Below, piece by piece: positions 49,857 to 63,719 of a DNA stretch of 64,000 nt (positions within the stretch are counted from its first letter, which is position 1; every line of letters begins with the position of its first letter). Made by a program: the position numbers and the translations under genes. Source of the stretch: Apostichopus japonicus. Taxonomy: Eukaryota > Echinodermata > Holothuroidea > Aspidochirotida > Stichopodidae. A model generated the notes under the pieces. That model saw only the letters and a list, made by a program, of their open reading frames with translations, ran no database searches and had not been told where the DNA came from. The DNA lies in NCBI RefSeq assembly GCF_037975245.1, contig NC_092577.1, forward strand, positions 30,061,898-30,125,897, given 5' to 3'.

Positions 49857-51182
49857 TAATATTAACCTCCAGGTGTATTTTAGCCCGGGAATAGAGTAAT
49901 GTTCTTTTTATGTTCCAAGCAGAAATTTCTGGTCGTCAGGAATAATTCTTCTCAAAATTTCAACGTGTAGGTTCTCGTAACAATGGATCGGACATAATAG
50001 ACGCTCTTTTTGTCAGAGGAGTACTCTCTCTCTCTGACAAGTTTTAAAAAAAATTGTGGATACGTGATTTTAACCGATGATCGTTAAATTTGGCATTGTG
50101 GAAATCAGTTACCCGATGGACCTTTACCTTGACGAAATGGTCTTTAAGAGTGTTGAACAAAACAAAACCAGAATGCAATATGCATTGAGGTTTCAATGAC
50201 TTCAATGCACTACACTTCTGCTTGTTAACCAGAAGTAGCTGTTACAATATAAATGGCCCGAACCACTTTTTTGATTTACAATTACACAATGGCATGATAA
50301 ACACAGGTCAGTATACTGTACGTGGCAATCCACACCTCCACCGAAAACAATATGAGAAGTATCCACGATTCACAACGTTAGATATCATGTAAAGGGTTTT
50401 AGAGTTTGACCTTTGGTGGCCTCAAATGAGATTTGACCTCACAAGCAACAGATTCCTGTACTCAATATGACAGCTCCATATACCATGTATGGAAAGTATC
50501 CATGATTTCTGCCATGAGAAATCATGTCTTAGCGGTTTTCAGGCCTCGACAAATATTTTTTAAAGCATTCGCTATTTGGCGACCTTGACTAAAAATCTAC
50601 TCGCCACTAGGCCTATGATTGCTGTTCAAGTCTCCATAGTACAGATCTACAACATCAATTCTTTCTGTGAAGAAAGATGCAATCTGTGCTACGTAATTGC
50701 ACATTGGAAAATTATGTTTCTGTGCAATATGAAATTTAACCTTTTTCCACCAAAAGTATGAACAAAGTAAAACATGACGCAGAATCATAAATAAGCAGCT
50801 AGGCCTACTATAGTGTCTCAAACAATTATAAATAGGCCTACAAAATCTGTAAAATACCTACAAAGATAGCTTGGCTTCTGTTTCATTGGGGCTCCTCTAT
50901 TTTACTAGGCATATACTATACAGTTACTAGGTGTGCACGAGTCCTAAGCCTATACAGTACCCCACTGCTACTTTGAACTGCTGCTAGATTAGAGCGACTG
51001 CGTACATTTTCCCAAATACGTATGTATGTATATTAGATCCTCCTGCAAGCAGGAACTCGCGAAGAAGCCTAATTAGCTTATCAAAGCCGCAAGCTGACCC
51101 AAGTCAGTCTCTCACATTCATATTTAACGTCCATGATTATGAATTGTTAATTGTCAACAACTCTGTAACTGGACGACATACA

Positions 51183-51256
51183 TTAATCTGGGAATGACTC
51201 GAACCGGGGACCTTATGATTGAAAGGCACCGGTGTTAACCACTGAGCTAACACTCC
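51183..51256 (-). mobile_element. tRNA-like sequence (tRNA pseudogene or SINE head)
   Basis: Minus-strand 'GTTAGCTCAGTGGTTAACAC' (box A) and 'GGTTCGAGTC' (box B). The T-stem and acceptor stem pair poorly, so a working tRNA is unlikely. Confidence 0.5.
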
Positions 51257-52534
51257 AAATATTTATCTTGTCTTTTAGCTGCAGATTGATGCGCGAAAAC
51301 ATATCGCTATTATTCCATTACACTGCCTAAATCAAAGCGATATTTTACGCAACGAAACACTGACGTTGTAAGAGCATCTATCTTCCAAAAATCATAGCAG
51401 CAACAACAGCAAAATTGTCTCAAAATCCCTTAAATTTTTCTATACTTTGCGAATTATGACTGATAGCCAGGAGGAAAATTGCCTTAAGAAACAATTAAGC
51501 AGATGTTTTGCCATCTTAAGTGTATTGGTATTCTGACTCGTTCAGCTTAGTAGAAACTTGATAAATGATATTTAGATCCCTTTGGTCTGCACATTAATGC
51601 TTTTAAATTGGTGGAGGTCAGCATAGGTCACTTGAAAACCTTCGATAACAGTAAAGGGGAGGGGGGGGGGGGACTTGGATGAACTTTATACTTGATAGGT
51701 AGGTCCATATTAATGCAAGAACCATGCTGATCACTTGAGGTCAGTATTGGTCAAGACTTCATTATAATGTAAGTAAATAGAAAGGGGGAAGAGGAGGCCA
51801 GAGGCATTTCAGTTCAAAGCAGTGCTAAGCTGAAAAGCTTTGAAAGTGTTCTGCTTTCAAAGAGAAGGTTATGGATGCTCTACTGATTGGGTTTTATTTT
51901 ATTAAGAGTCCAGACAAGCAACAGTGTAGAATGGTTATTCATTCATAGTGTCTGTAATCTTACAAATATCAGTTGAAGTGCAACATTATCACCACTGTTC
52001 AAGTCAGTCAAACTCAATGAAACATTCAATCTGTGGAGAGCTTGTATCCGTTTAGATATGTTAGTTTCATAAGAGATGTATTTAATAATATCATCAAGAA
52101 CCACCATGCAATGTTTGCATTTCTGGTTTAGATAGCCCACAGGTTGCTGTATGTTCACTGTGTTTTCCTTGCCAGGGGGTTGTGTGTTTTTGACACAATA
52201 ATATTGATATTATCTGCAAACATTTAATTCTAGGGTCCTTTAAGTTGGATGTGCAACAGGTATGTCTAGAATCACTGATGAATCTGTATTGCTGTAACAT
52301 CATTTGTGTTGTTAAATTTTAGGCACAATGGTGAGTAAATATCAAGTAAATCCTTAAAGTCAGTCCCACCAAAAAAAAACTCCCTTTTGTTCCAAAATGT
52401 TCAAAAGTGTACAGTTAACTGTGTTAATACTGTTGCTAAGAAGTTGTTATGCTGTCGTTTGCTTAAAAAGGTCAATGGTAGTAGTTCACTGTCCGTTCTT
52501 TACTTGGTTGCCTACTTTTAGCATATATTGATTG

Positions 52535-52888
52535 CAGTGGCGTAGGAAGGTACTTTTGAGTGGGGGGGCTGAAGACTGATGGCCGGCCTGGGGGAGGGGG
52601 TGTCCCCCTCCCTTTGGAATTTTTTGCATTTCCAGGTAGCCTCAGATGCAATTTGGTGCAATATAGCACACTTCAACACCCACTCCATTTTGTAAACTTA
52701 ATTTTGTATTTTCACCAGGCCTTAGATGCAATTTGGTGCTCCAAATGAGATTTTTTTTCTCATTTGGAAATGAAAAAGGGGTTTTCTGACTTGCGAAGCG
52801 GGGGGGGGGGGGGCGGAATGATACTTCCGCCCCTCCACATTTTTCACTGGGGGCTGGCGCCCCCAGCCCCCCAGTTCCTACGCCCTTG
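52535..52888. mobile_element. 354-bp non-autonomous hAT element
   Basis: Ends CAGTGGCGTAGGAA and TTCCTACGCCCTTG, flanked by the perfect 8-bp duplication ATTGATTG (52527-52534 and 52889-52896). Its end sequence resembles the 2.2-kb element at 32689, so they are probably the same family. Confidence 0.9.
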
Positions 52889-52999
52889 ATTGATTGGGAC
52901 AACTTGACTCATGGGACAGGTAGTTCAAGGATGTTAACTCGGGTAAAGAAAAATAATCCTCCCATGAACCGATTTGGCATGGAAAAGATTTTTTTGGGG

Positions 53000-55900
53000 G
53001 CAGATATGGACCTGGGAGTTGCAGATTAGGGATCCTGTGCATCGATAACGTCATTTGGGCGAAATCGATTTTGGGTCAATTTTGGCAAAGACAGCAAGGG
53101 GTAAAAACGTTTTTGTCGCAAAGGCGATAAATGTGTATCTTTTCTGGTAGTTCGCGACACGCTGCTTACGAATCTGAAGTTTATTTTGGAATTAGGTGTT
53201 GTGTGGGGGCAAAAAACCTAGGGAGGGGGGACAGGGACCCAAGGGGGTGTCCCCAGAAAAAAACAAGGAAGGGGCTATGCAGAGGGGAGTTGCATATTAG
53301 GGTAAGGGGAAACCATACCTACAGTTTCAAGACATAGTTGACGCTTCACATGCGCCCTGCAAGAGCTAGGCCCCTTCAAAGGAGACAAATCATGTGGACA
53401 TGTGGTAAAAAGCCGACATTTAGCGAAATCATGAACCCTAGAGCCTGAGGAAAGTGGCCTCGGACTTGAAATTGACAGTGCACCCACCTATGTGTGTCTA
53501 ATACTCACTATTGATAACTTGGCCTGATTTCAGTTCGACCAAAGGTGGTAAAAAAACTAGTCAAATGTTGACGTCGGCGAAGGCGTCCTTGTATAGAGGA
53601 TCGCTACTACCGGTGAAAAACAACTATTTTTGAGGGGGCCTCCAAAGCGTATAAACTATGCCCCCTTCCCGATAATTAATGCTACTGTATGAGTTGTCTA
53701 CACGTATACCTAGGACTCTCGTCTCCCACACAACAAAAAAATACCCCTGTCACATACCCTCAGTGGAAAGGAAGGGGTACCAAAAAGAGGTACTTTTTTA
53801 ACTTTTCAAGACGAAACACCTATTTTTGGCGTATAGAAATACTATAGACAAAAAGCCTTTTCCGGTCAGATAATTACACGTATCTCTCAAACGGAAGCAG
53901 ATATGGACCTGGAAGTTGCAGATTTGGGATCCTGAGCATCGAATACCTCCTGTTACGTCATTTGGGCGAAATCGATTTTGGGTAAATTTTGGCAAAAACA
54001 GCAAGAGGTAGCAGGCGCGTATCCAGGGGGGGCGTTGGGGGCGCGCGCCCCCGAGTAAGAAAAAGAGAGAAAAAAAAGAAGAAAAAGAGGAGAGGGAAGG
54101 AAGGGAAAAGAAAAAGGAGAAAAGGAGGGAGAAAAACGCCAAGACACCTGGAAGAGAAGGAGAAACTGACATCATTACAGCGCTGATCCCTATTATATAT
54201 ATATACACAGGGTAGCCAGTGATTGATCAAGGCTTTCGGAAGGGGCGTGCGCCTCACCCTACCCCTAACATCGTCAACTCCATTTTTGACGTTTCCATTT
54301 TGTCCTCTCTCAATAATGTATATGTACATATATACTGTATATGGTCTATCATAACGCGTATGTGTGTATATGAAACATGCTATGAAACCAACTGTGGCTG
54401 GTCTCGAGTTCGACCGTGTCGTCGGAGAACGACGCATTTCGGGAAGGGGGCGACTGCCCCCCCCCCCCCCTTGAGCATATATTTTTATGATATCGTTAGT
54501 AATTTCAAAATAAAAAATGCTTAGATGCAACTTATAAGGCCGGGGAAGTGTCATTTCCAGCGACCTGGGAGGTACTTTCGGCCAAAATTTGCTTGTACGC
54601 TTCGCGCCAACAAATGGTCCTGTGTAGTGCCATTTCCAGCGATTTGGGAGGCATTTTCGGCCAAAAATTTTCATGTACGCTTCGCGCCAACCTATGGTGG
54701 CGCTACGCTTAGATAGTTTGCCAACAGGCTTCGCCCCTCACTTGGTAAAGTCCTCGCTACGCGCCTGCTCGAATTTGTAAAGCAAACAGCAGATATCACC
54801 TTATATTAATGAGCATGAAAATGGTGTTCCAAGATGAACAGCCTCAAAAATGTCTATGTGTGAAGTCATGGGCGTAAGAGCCCAATTTGATTTGGGGCTG
54901 TAACGACTTGCCCGAAAAAAAATAACCAAAAATTTCCGCGCGCGTTCAACATGTTACTGTCAATATCATATAAGTCAGCATACAGTAGGTTATTACATCG
55001 TATGCCATCCTGTACCTTACGATCCGTGATAGTTGCGCAGTATACCGCGGGATGCTAATGTAAACAACGAAATGTCTAATGTAGATGGGGAAAACCTTCA
55101 AAAGTGGGGCTGACAGGTATTGTGGGCCGCGACGTAGAATCACCTACACAAGCAATGATCCACAGGACATGGGATGAGGTCGAATATGATTTGTGACTGC
55201 TGACAATCTTCTAAAAGTTTATGGATAAAATAAACACTATTGGGAAATTCTTGGTTCTCAGGCAAAAGTGTACATCTGGTTGGTCATTTTTAAGCCTGAG
55301 AAGTGCCATTTCCGGTGATCTAGGGGGTATCAAAACCAGAAAATTTTCTTGTACGCTGCGCGCCAACCGATGGTGGCGCTCCGCCTAGATAATAATTGGC
55401 CTCCACCGGGTCAGAAAATCCTGGATACGCCCCTGGGTAGATACCCCTTACGGGTTTTTTAGTCGCAAAGGCGATAAATGTGTATAATGTGTAGAAATGT
55501 GTAATCAGCGTGTCGCGAACTACCAGAAAAGATACACATTTATCGTCTTTGCGACAACAAATTTTTTCACCTCAAAAAAAAGTAAGACCGAAAAACTTTT
55601 ACGACGTACAAAGGTTTAAAATCTTTTGTTGTCCCTAAAAGTTTTTCGCTTTTCTTTTGTTCCTCTGAAGTTGCAAACTGAGCGAAAAAAAGTGTCATAA
55701 GAGGGCGCAAAGGCGATAAATGTGTATCTTTTCTGGTAGTTCGCGACACGCTGATTACGAATCTGAAGTTTATTTTGGAATTGGGTACCAAAATGAGGTA
55801 CTTTTTTAACTTTGCAAGACAAAACACCTATTTTTGGCGCAAATAGAAATAATATAAACATAAAGTCTTTCCCGGTCAGATAATTACACGGAATTGGTGT

Positions 55901-56180
55901 ATAACAAAGACAAAGGTGTTTTCTACTCCACGTGTAATTTTTATGTCGATGGGTGTTTCAGAGAGGACAAGAGAGGGGGCTGAAAAGAGGGGGTTTTCCA
56001 AATTGTGCACTTATAAAGAACACGTATTTCTATCTTGTACTTTGGGACCACGTATCTCCCGAACGGAAGCAGATATGGACCTGGGAGTTGCAGATTTTGG
56101 ATCCTGAGCATCGATTACCCCTTGTTACGTCATTTGGGCGAAATCGAGTTTGGGTCAATATTGCCAAAACAGCAAGGGGA
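53000..56180. repeat. scattered copies of an unclassified repeat unit
   Basis: 'cagatatggacctgg(g/a)agttgcagatt … aaatcgattttggg' occurs near 53005, 53899 and 56070. 'ggcgataaatgtgtatcttttctggtagttcgcgacacgctg' occurs near 53124 and 55708, and inverted near 55505. 'ttaacttttcaagacgaaacacc' occurs near 53799 and 55808. They look like pieces of one large repeat that has inserted or rearranged several times. Confidence 0.8.
54543..54717 (+). repeat. 'gtgccatttcc…cgcttagatag' repeat, double copy
   Basis: The unit 'agtgccatttccagcgatttgggaggca … ttgtacgcttcgcgccaacc … gcgctacgcttagatagt' is present twice here. Relatives lie at about 18840-18945, 33685-33779, 34747-34839 and 55299-55391, all on the plus strand. 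It is often inside G-run-ended elements. Confidence 0.75.
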
Positions 56181-56272
56181 TTGGAAGGAGGAAATGCAGA
56201 ACGTTGAGATTTTAACTTCTGGGGTTTGAACCTTAGACAAGGTTTTTACTATTACAGTTAAACAGCACTTAA

Positions 56273-56605
56273 AGGGTGTGAGGACACGCATGAAAAGAAA
56301 CGTATAATGCCGGTAATCTGACCTAGTTCGAATGAGGTGTAACAGAAGTGTTATACACCACAATCGATCCCAGAAAATGCACACAGCTTGTTACCATCGG
56401 TAATTTGACACTGGTGTACCTCAGTACAAACAGCTGCGGTCAATACCCACAGTACAGTGTACTAAACGAGACAGCGATGGACATCTCAGGTCCATCTAAA
56501 GATACTGTCTGCATGCATTTTGTAGCGACAAGAGAAAAACTTCACTTGCAAGCAACGAAAAGTTAACTTTTTCAGTGCGCGGCTTGGGGCGAGTCTTCAA
56601 TGCCT
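56273..56605 (-). mobile_element. TTAA-type MITE, copy 3
   Basis: Opposite orientation to copies 1 and 2, with perfect TTAA flanks (56269-56272 and 56606-56609). More diverged internally. Confidence 0.85.
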
Positions 56606-59600
56606 TTAAGCGTTTTGGTAGGCTGACTGGTATTCTTCACGTTGTTGTGTTAACGACCCCTATTCTTGCCAACCGTTGCTGGCCTAGACAACATAAAATT
56701 GCTCACAGGCCTAGTCAGGTTTGTTAAAGTTGCCCCATAATCATATACCTGACGAAAGTCGAACGTTACTTTTAAGGACTATCTATGCTGGAACTGCTGG
56801 AAGAAACTATTCAAATTGAGATAAACAGCCGGTCCAGACAATAGCTCGTGAACTCACTGCCAGCTAAGACCGTTTTACACAATTATTTCGCACTGGTCAT
56901 AGTAAAAAATTTCACTAGACGAACTGTTAAGTTTCATAAACGCTACCTGGTCACATCGAAACTACATCCAACCTGAAATAAATACGACGGAAAATATCCA
57001 ATGCAACCGTTGTACTACAAAGAGTACGAACAATATTTGGACGCAAGTAAGCCTTCGAGCGGCACGTTGAATAAATGCAATTTTGTTCGAAATTTCAGTT
57101 TTAGATTCTACGGATGCCCATAAGCTCATTTCCAATTGCCCACTATTCGTATGAGTCGCAACGCACATGTTATCTGATAGGCTGGTCGGTGGGAGATACG
57201 ATAGCTTATAAAAGAAAGTTTCCACAATTTGGCGTCCAATAGCTCCAAATGACTTTTGACCTCAATAAATCCTTGCACTGAACGTGTCACAACTACATAC
57301 TAAATATGATATTAGCCCAACCTTCCCTTCTTGAGTTATCGTGTTTACAAAGTTTTCACAATTTGACCTCTAGTGACCCCAACTGGACTTGGACTTTCAC
57401 AAAAACAATTGGTCCAAGCTTACCTTCTTGAGATATCGTGTTTACAAGCCCGGCGTCACACACACACACAGAACACTCTCCGCCTGCATGAATGCATAGG
57501 TTACGATTATCATCGAAACCAAAAAAAACCCAGCTCAGAGTCCGGGCTCCAGTTTGCGTATGCTACAGTGTGTTAGGGTAATAGTTGTTGTCCCCGAGGT
57601 AGAAAAGAAATCACGGATTATCCGCGAGTTCGCGGAAAAAGCTCATGCCTGTTGATCAATCCTTGAAACCTGATCAACTGTTAACTTAGCAGTCAAGGTT
57701 CTCTGCACTTAACCTTTCCTCAGAATGCAATGTCTTTGCAGAAATGTTATTTTCAAAAGGTTTAATTTCTTAACATGTTGTAACTCAAGAAAACAGAACG
57801 TAAGTTTTTGGAACCGTGGCACACTTTTTCTACTTGTCCTAATGTATTTAATTGAAATCGGACTCGACTCAGTTTCTTGCGTCCCTTTACTTATTTTACT
57901 TTACTCGCAAAGGGTCGTTCTGCGCAAAAGGCGCTTTGATTTGAAGTTTTCTTTAAAAACATTATAGATATTAAAAAAAAAAAAAAAATCTGTTCCCATC
58001 GATCATAACAATGAACAAACGGAGGGGGGGGGGGGGGAGGGCGGAGAACATTTAGAATTGTGACTCAAAAAGTGAATAACGAAGACAAGTTTTTGTTTTG
58101 AACTTGTGATTTTCTTTTTTTAAATTTATTTTTCACCACCCTAAGGGGTACAAAATAGTATAGTACAGAATGTCCACTATATAACCATTGGTATATCTAT
58201 GTATATAATATACGTATGTAGAATATTGGTTCTGTACATTGTATAGCTCTAATGAATTGTGATACTTACACCACACAACTGCAGTACCCCTGAAGACAAA
58301 ATCATTTTTTTTTTTTACCTACATGTTTTTTTTGTTAGTGTATATCATTTTTATTATTTTTTTTGTTTATTATCATTATGTTATGAAGACAAAAAAGTTA
58401 TCATTAGTGCAGTACTCACAGTGTACATATAATCCACAAACCAGTCAATTACATATTACTTTCATATTAAGATAGACTAACATTGATCATATACCTAAAG
58501 TGTTAACACTAGGCTTAACTTACTATAGACTGATAAACTGGCTTTTTGCTTAAATCTGTTATGAGGAGATCATAACGTTAAAAAAAAAATGAAAAATAAT
58601 AATAATGATTAGCATGGAAGGCAGGTTTTTTTGAACACTTAGCAGCAACATGCCGTATGACTTATGATTTACCATTACAGAGCTAGGGGGAGGGCCATAC
58701 CCTAGAGGGAAGGGAAGGGAAGTACCCTAGGGGCATTCCAAATAATTCATTTGGAGTGTTAGTTTGGTATGGATCCCAGTAGTTTGTACCAAATTTTAAG
58801 AAAAAATGCACACATGTGCAAAACTTCAATGTAAAACATTCTATATATGTAGCAAGTCATTTTTAAGAGTTCTGCAGAATCCAAAAAAAAAACGATTTGA
58901 GAGAAAAAAAAAAACATGTTTCCACTCTGTTATTTGGAAACCCCATCTCATTCTCTTGTTGCCAACATAAGCTTATCCAGGTTAATTTTTTAGTTGTAAT
59001 CTATTTTTTTACTATAGCTTTGGCTACAAACCCTTGATTCTCTCAAGGAGTGAAGGACTGAGTTGTGTACAAAATCTTTACGATTATAGTCTCATTTATC
59101 TTTGGAATGTTTGCTTAACTTGTCGATGTTCTCTGTTTGTTGTTGTTTTTTTGGAAAACTTCCTCTTTTTTTGGAAAACTTCCTCGTAGAGAATTGGACG
59201 ATGACGATGTGCCTTTTGATCGACCTAAAGATGGTGACATTTTAAAGCATTTTTTTCGTACATCGCGGAACACAGGGCTCGTATCCTCAAGTCTTTTCCT
59301 CCACAGTTAACATTTCAAATTTCTCAGATAAAGCCCAAAAATTATGCAAGTTCCTTACTTAAATCCTGCGGGGCCAATTTTTATTGTTTACTTTATCCAT
59401 GTCAGCACTGGGTGTTATAAGATATCCATTTTGTTTTGTTCCTAATCACCTGAAAGGTTTGCGTGTGGGTTGAAACCTTTCTGCATTGTTGAAAAGCAAA
59501 TTACGGCACCACCTGAGTAGACAATGAAGACTGAAACTAACATTATTGAAACCAACACAACTACGAGTTGAAATGACTAAGAAGATCCCAAATTAGTTCA

Positions 59601-62600
59601 AAATGTTGAATTGGAAGCCACATATGGGTCAGAGTTCTAATTCCTTATGGGCTTCTCCCACATTCGTGTTCGCTTAATAATTAGCTCCCCCCCCCCGCCC
59701 AATTAATTTACCAACTGAGAGCTAATTAAAAATGAGTTCTTCCAACACCTTTTATGACGAGGGACATATTTACTGAACGTCATAAAATCACTTGAGTCAC
59801 GAAAATGGGAACATAACAAGTTTTTAGTATTGAATAGCACCAACAAAAAGTTATATCAATTTGGGTTTATATTGATTTGGGTGCAGAAGTATTCAAAGGA
59901 TAAGTTGATATCGTGACCAGTTTTATAGTGATAACTCTGCTACAGTATCAACAAAGGCTGGATGACCAGAACTATACGCACTAAACCTCGCCATTTTCGT
60001 GGCAAACTCGAAAGAGGAATAATTTTCGACGGTTATCGGTTACACTAACCTCACAACCCCTGTGGCCGGAGGTATACCAATCTAAAATTTCAGAAACAGC
60101 TAGCAATTAAGACCAAACTGAAATATCAGAAACAGCTAGCAAGTAAGCTAATCATAACCTCGGTGCTGTTTTCTGCATGTTCTACCGCTGTCACTGTTAT
60201 GGCATTAAAAAAACACAAAACAGATTTAGTCTGTTGAACTTTGAACCAATCACAGAAGGAACTAAGAAGAGTCCTCCCGATTCCATCCATACAAACCAAG
60301 TTGGGCCCCTGGTACACCTCTCCCCACCCCCTCCCCCACCCCTGACGTTCTATAAAGGCTGCGTCTCAACTGTCACAGTGCCAGGAATATAACCTACGTG
60401 CCATAAAATTGATTTATATCTTATAACAAATATTGCACTTCCCATGACAACAAAATTATCTGACAAAGAACAGACTTTTTACAAATGGTTTAGAAATAGA
60501 TCAGAATTAGAGAAATAATTTGCATATGATTGATGCACGATTAAATTACGTAAAATAAATAAAGTCAACCAATGAAGCAAATGATTAAAAATAGCACACT
60601 TTAATTAGAAACAAGAAAAGATCCTGTGATTGCTAGGGCACAGATCTGTTCATTTTGTTTTTTATCTTGTACAAATTCAATGAGATTACAAATAGATGTT
60701 ACCACTTTTGACATTTTCTGAATGACTACCCCCCACCCCCCCCCTAAAAAAAAAACCGGTTACCTGCTGGTTCCAAATTCATGTGTGGAAACCCCAGGGA
60801 TTTTCATATGAAAAATATGTGACATAGATTTGTCGTTTAAGTTTTTCGTCACACAGGTATTTAGAGGAGGTACAACCATCCCTTTGTTTTTCGTTTGTTT
60901 TGTTTCTTGTGGTCGAATACTCAGGGTTGCTTATAGTCGAAAACACTTTGAAGGATGTGGTCATATCACAAACTCCAGCGAGATGAAAAATCATTTTTCA
61001 GTAGATGGAAAAGGTAGCACCCCCACCCCCATCAGAACTAAGGAGATGTAAATTTATGCTCCCTAGTAAAATGGTGGTACTAGTTTCCACTTTCCAATGT
61101 AGCTGGAGGGGGTAAGGGGGGGGGGGGGAATAAAATGCCAGAAATCCCTTCTGAAGCATGTACAATTCAGCTAGAGTCATCCTGGCACTACAAAATGTAC
61201 AACAGAGACACTTCAAATAAAAGCTATCGATTCTTATCGATAATCGATCGATAGATTTTTAAGGAAGCATCGCACTTACTGTTAAAGAGAACAAACTGTC
61301 GTGTGACCTTTTCACCTAAACTGTGCGTTATTCGGTTCATAGGAAACGTATTTAAAAAAAAACCTAACGAAGCCCGACGAGGACGAATGAAAAAGTCTTA
61401 CCGAACACGCAAGAAACAAACATGTCTATAAAAGATAATTGTCGTAACAAAAAAAAGGAAAGGAAGGAAAATTAACCAAGATTGGGAAGCATAGTTTAAA
61501 AAAAAAATTGCACCCATCGATTGCACGTAATTAGGTTTTACAACTAAAAACACCATCCTTTTCTTCTCATTGAAAAAGATCAAGAATACAAAGGAGTCAA
61601 TTTTCTAATGCAAACTCATTTGACTATAGGTCTCTGGCAAAAATCGTATGCTGTAAATAACAGACAAAGAGTGGTTTATAAAATTCTTTGAATTTTTACA
61701 CTTTTTGGAGCAAATTTTAACTTGAGCCATATACACCATAAAACTAGTCAATACTTTTTTTTCTGGTATTGCACATGGTCTCCATAGGAGAAGTATCCAC
61801 CGAACCTCAAATCTCATATTTTAATACTAATTATTATTATTATTGTTATCATTATCTTAGTTCTTACGATTAGTATTATTAATAAAATAACTTGAAAATT
61901 ATTTTGAAATATCAGCGTGTTTTAATTTGACATTTTACAAATGTTACCTCTAAGAATCAACAAAAGTTGACCTAAACAAGCAAAATGGCTTTACGATGCC
62001 TTAATTTTATTACCTTTGTTTTATCTTGCTATATTCAAACAAAATCGTCTGTTTCTTAACGTTAATTATTAGATTTAAATTTAAACAAAACTATCTTAGA
62101 TTGACAATGCTAAAATAGAATACAAAATGCACATGAATATAACTTGTGATGGATACTTATGCTATATAAGTTGTGACTTATTGTTTTTTAAATGTAGACA
62201 AATATTTAAATTGCCTCATCTGTGGAAAGTTAAATTTCAAAACTACCAACAATACAATGTGCTAAGTAATTTTGCCCAAAAATTCAGCAATTTTGTTTCC
62301 AAACGGATCTAACAATTCTTCGCTTTGTGGATATAAGTCATTGCAACAACTGCCATCACTGCACCCTTTTGAAATGTAGCGTCTTCAGCCATGACTTATA
62401 ACAACACTGCCCCCTTACAAGAAAACAACTATAACACTTCAAAAGTTTTGTACGTGTGCGTGAATCAAAAGAGGTGACCGTTGGACCGGGGGAAGAAAAA
62501 AAAATTAACAGAGAACCTCCACAGTTTAGATCTAAGCAATGCCTTATTATATATATGCAGATTGTATCTCAATTACAAAACCCCCTAAAAAATATTGAAG

Positions 62601-62875
62601 AATTTTAATTCAAGATTCAACCCTGTTACTTTTCAAGTTACACTACTGACCAAATTCTGCAAAAATTTATAATGAAAAATGAAATAACGAAAGAATGAAT
62701 GAAAGAAAACCCTTTAAAAACTTCTTTTAATACAGGAAATGAAATCCGAAGAAGAATGAAATAAATCAGCATCATTAACTGCAAAAGATAAAAGAATAAA
62801 CTAATTCAGGTGACCTTCATTGTTGCACGCAATCCAGGACTTGACCTTCAAGTTGTTTCAAAAGTTCAAAAGGTA

Positions 62876-62951
62876 GATATATATATACATAGATACAGAT
62901 GTATATATATACAGATGTATATATATATATATATATATATAATTGAAAACG

Positions 62952-62999
<48 letters not shown>

Positions 63000-63085
63000 G
63001 TATGTATATATATATATATTATATATTTATATATATATATATATATACACACACACATATATGCACACATACATACACGCACATA
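62876..63085. repeat. TA-rich microsatellite
   Basis: (TA)n with 'catagatacagatg' and 'tacacacacacat' blocks. Ile/Tyr-repeat frames here are artefacts. Confidence 0.95.
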
Positions 63086-63620
63086 TATAATTCACAGTCT
63101 ACTGGTTGCATACTGAATTTTACCAGTGGGGGTTCTCTTAAAACGACTTGAGAAAAGAAGCAACCTGTTTCATCAAGTTTGAATTCCTAACACATAAATT
63201 AAGATTTTAGTGATAATCGGCACAAATTAACATGTGAGAAATGCATAAGATAGCATCACATTTGCATGCTACAGTTGACTGATACTGTATGTCACTATTG
63301 CACCTAGAATAACAGTTATTGAAATACTAGTCACAGACTAGGTGGGGATGGGGGGGTCACCTTATTGGGGAATAAAATGATCTCATGATTCTTGAAACGT
63401 CCTGACTTTTCATATTTTTCTTGTAATATTTCATTGCGTACTTCCTGTTGTAAATTTTCAATGCATAAATGTTACCCAGCTATAAAGGGAATCCCTGGAT
63501 TTAAAGTCTACAGAACAACTTTTACCATTCACTCCATTTTGAAATGCTGCCCTCTATTTTGGTAACATGGTTTATGGGGGGCAGGCAGTGCATAGGGGAA
63601 TAACATTAATCCTTTCGAAA

Positions 63621-63719
63621 CTAGTTTAACCTGGTTACAAACTGAACCAACATTTCTTGGTCTATGCGATAGAGATAACCGTCTTCAACAACGTCTCCAA
63701 ACAGCTTAGACACGTCTTG
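63621..63719 (-). CDS. possible terminal exon of an off-window minus-strand gene
   Basis: Minus-strand reading from 63719 gives 'QDVSKLFGDVVEDGYLYRID' and 'QEMLVQFVTRLN' before a TAG stop at 63621-63623, with protein-like composition. The proposed acceptor (TCTCTCAATTGGAG) is weak. I do not recognise the family. If real, the upstream exons lie beyond 64000. Confidence 0.25.
   Translation of the reverse strand, partial: QDVSKLFGDVVEDGYLYRIDQEMLVQFVTRLN

Larger units (their letters stand above)
49880..63600. other. repeat-dominated region without a convincing gene
   Basis: Contains hAT-like elements, a TTAA MITE, a repeated unit at 53.0-56.2 kb, tRNA-like sequence at 51.2 kb, G/C homopolymers and a TA microsatellite. 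I found no exon with two splice sites plus recognisable protein. Confidence 0.6.

Noticed and set aside
53958..54674. 238-residue minus-strand open frame
   Set aside because: It runs across G/C and purine-rich repeat DNA, with low-complexity Phe/Leu/Ser stretches and no domain.
54009..54775. hAT-like element with GCAGGCGCG ends
   Set aside because: The ends are partly inverted repeats, but I found no matching target duplication, so it is not called as an element.
59190..59250. Possible plus-strand exon reading ELDDDDVPFDRPKDGD after a CGTAG acceptor
   Set aside because: There is no convincing donor or neighbouring exon, and the acceptor region is an 'ttggaaaacttcctc' duplication.
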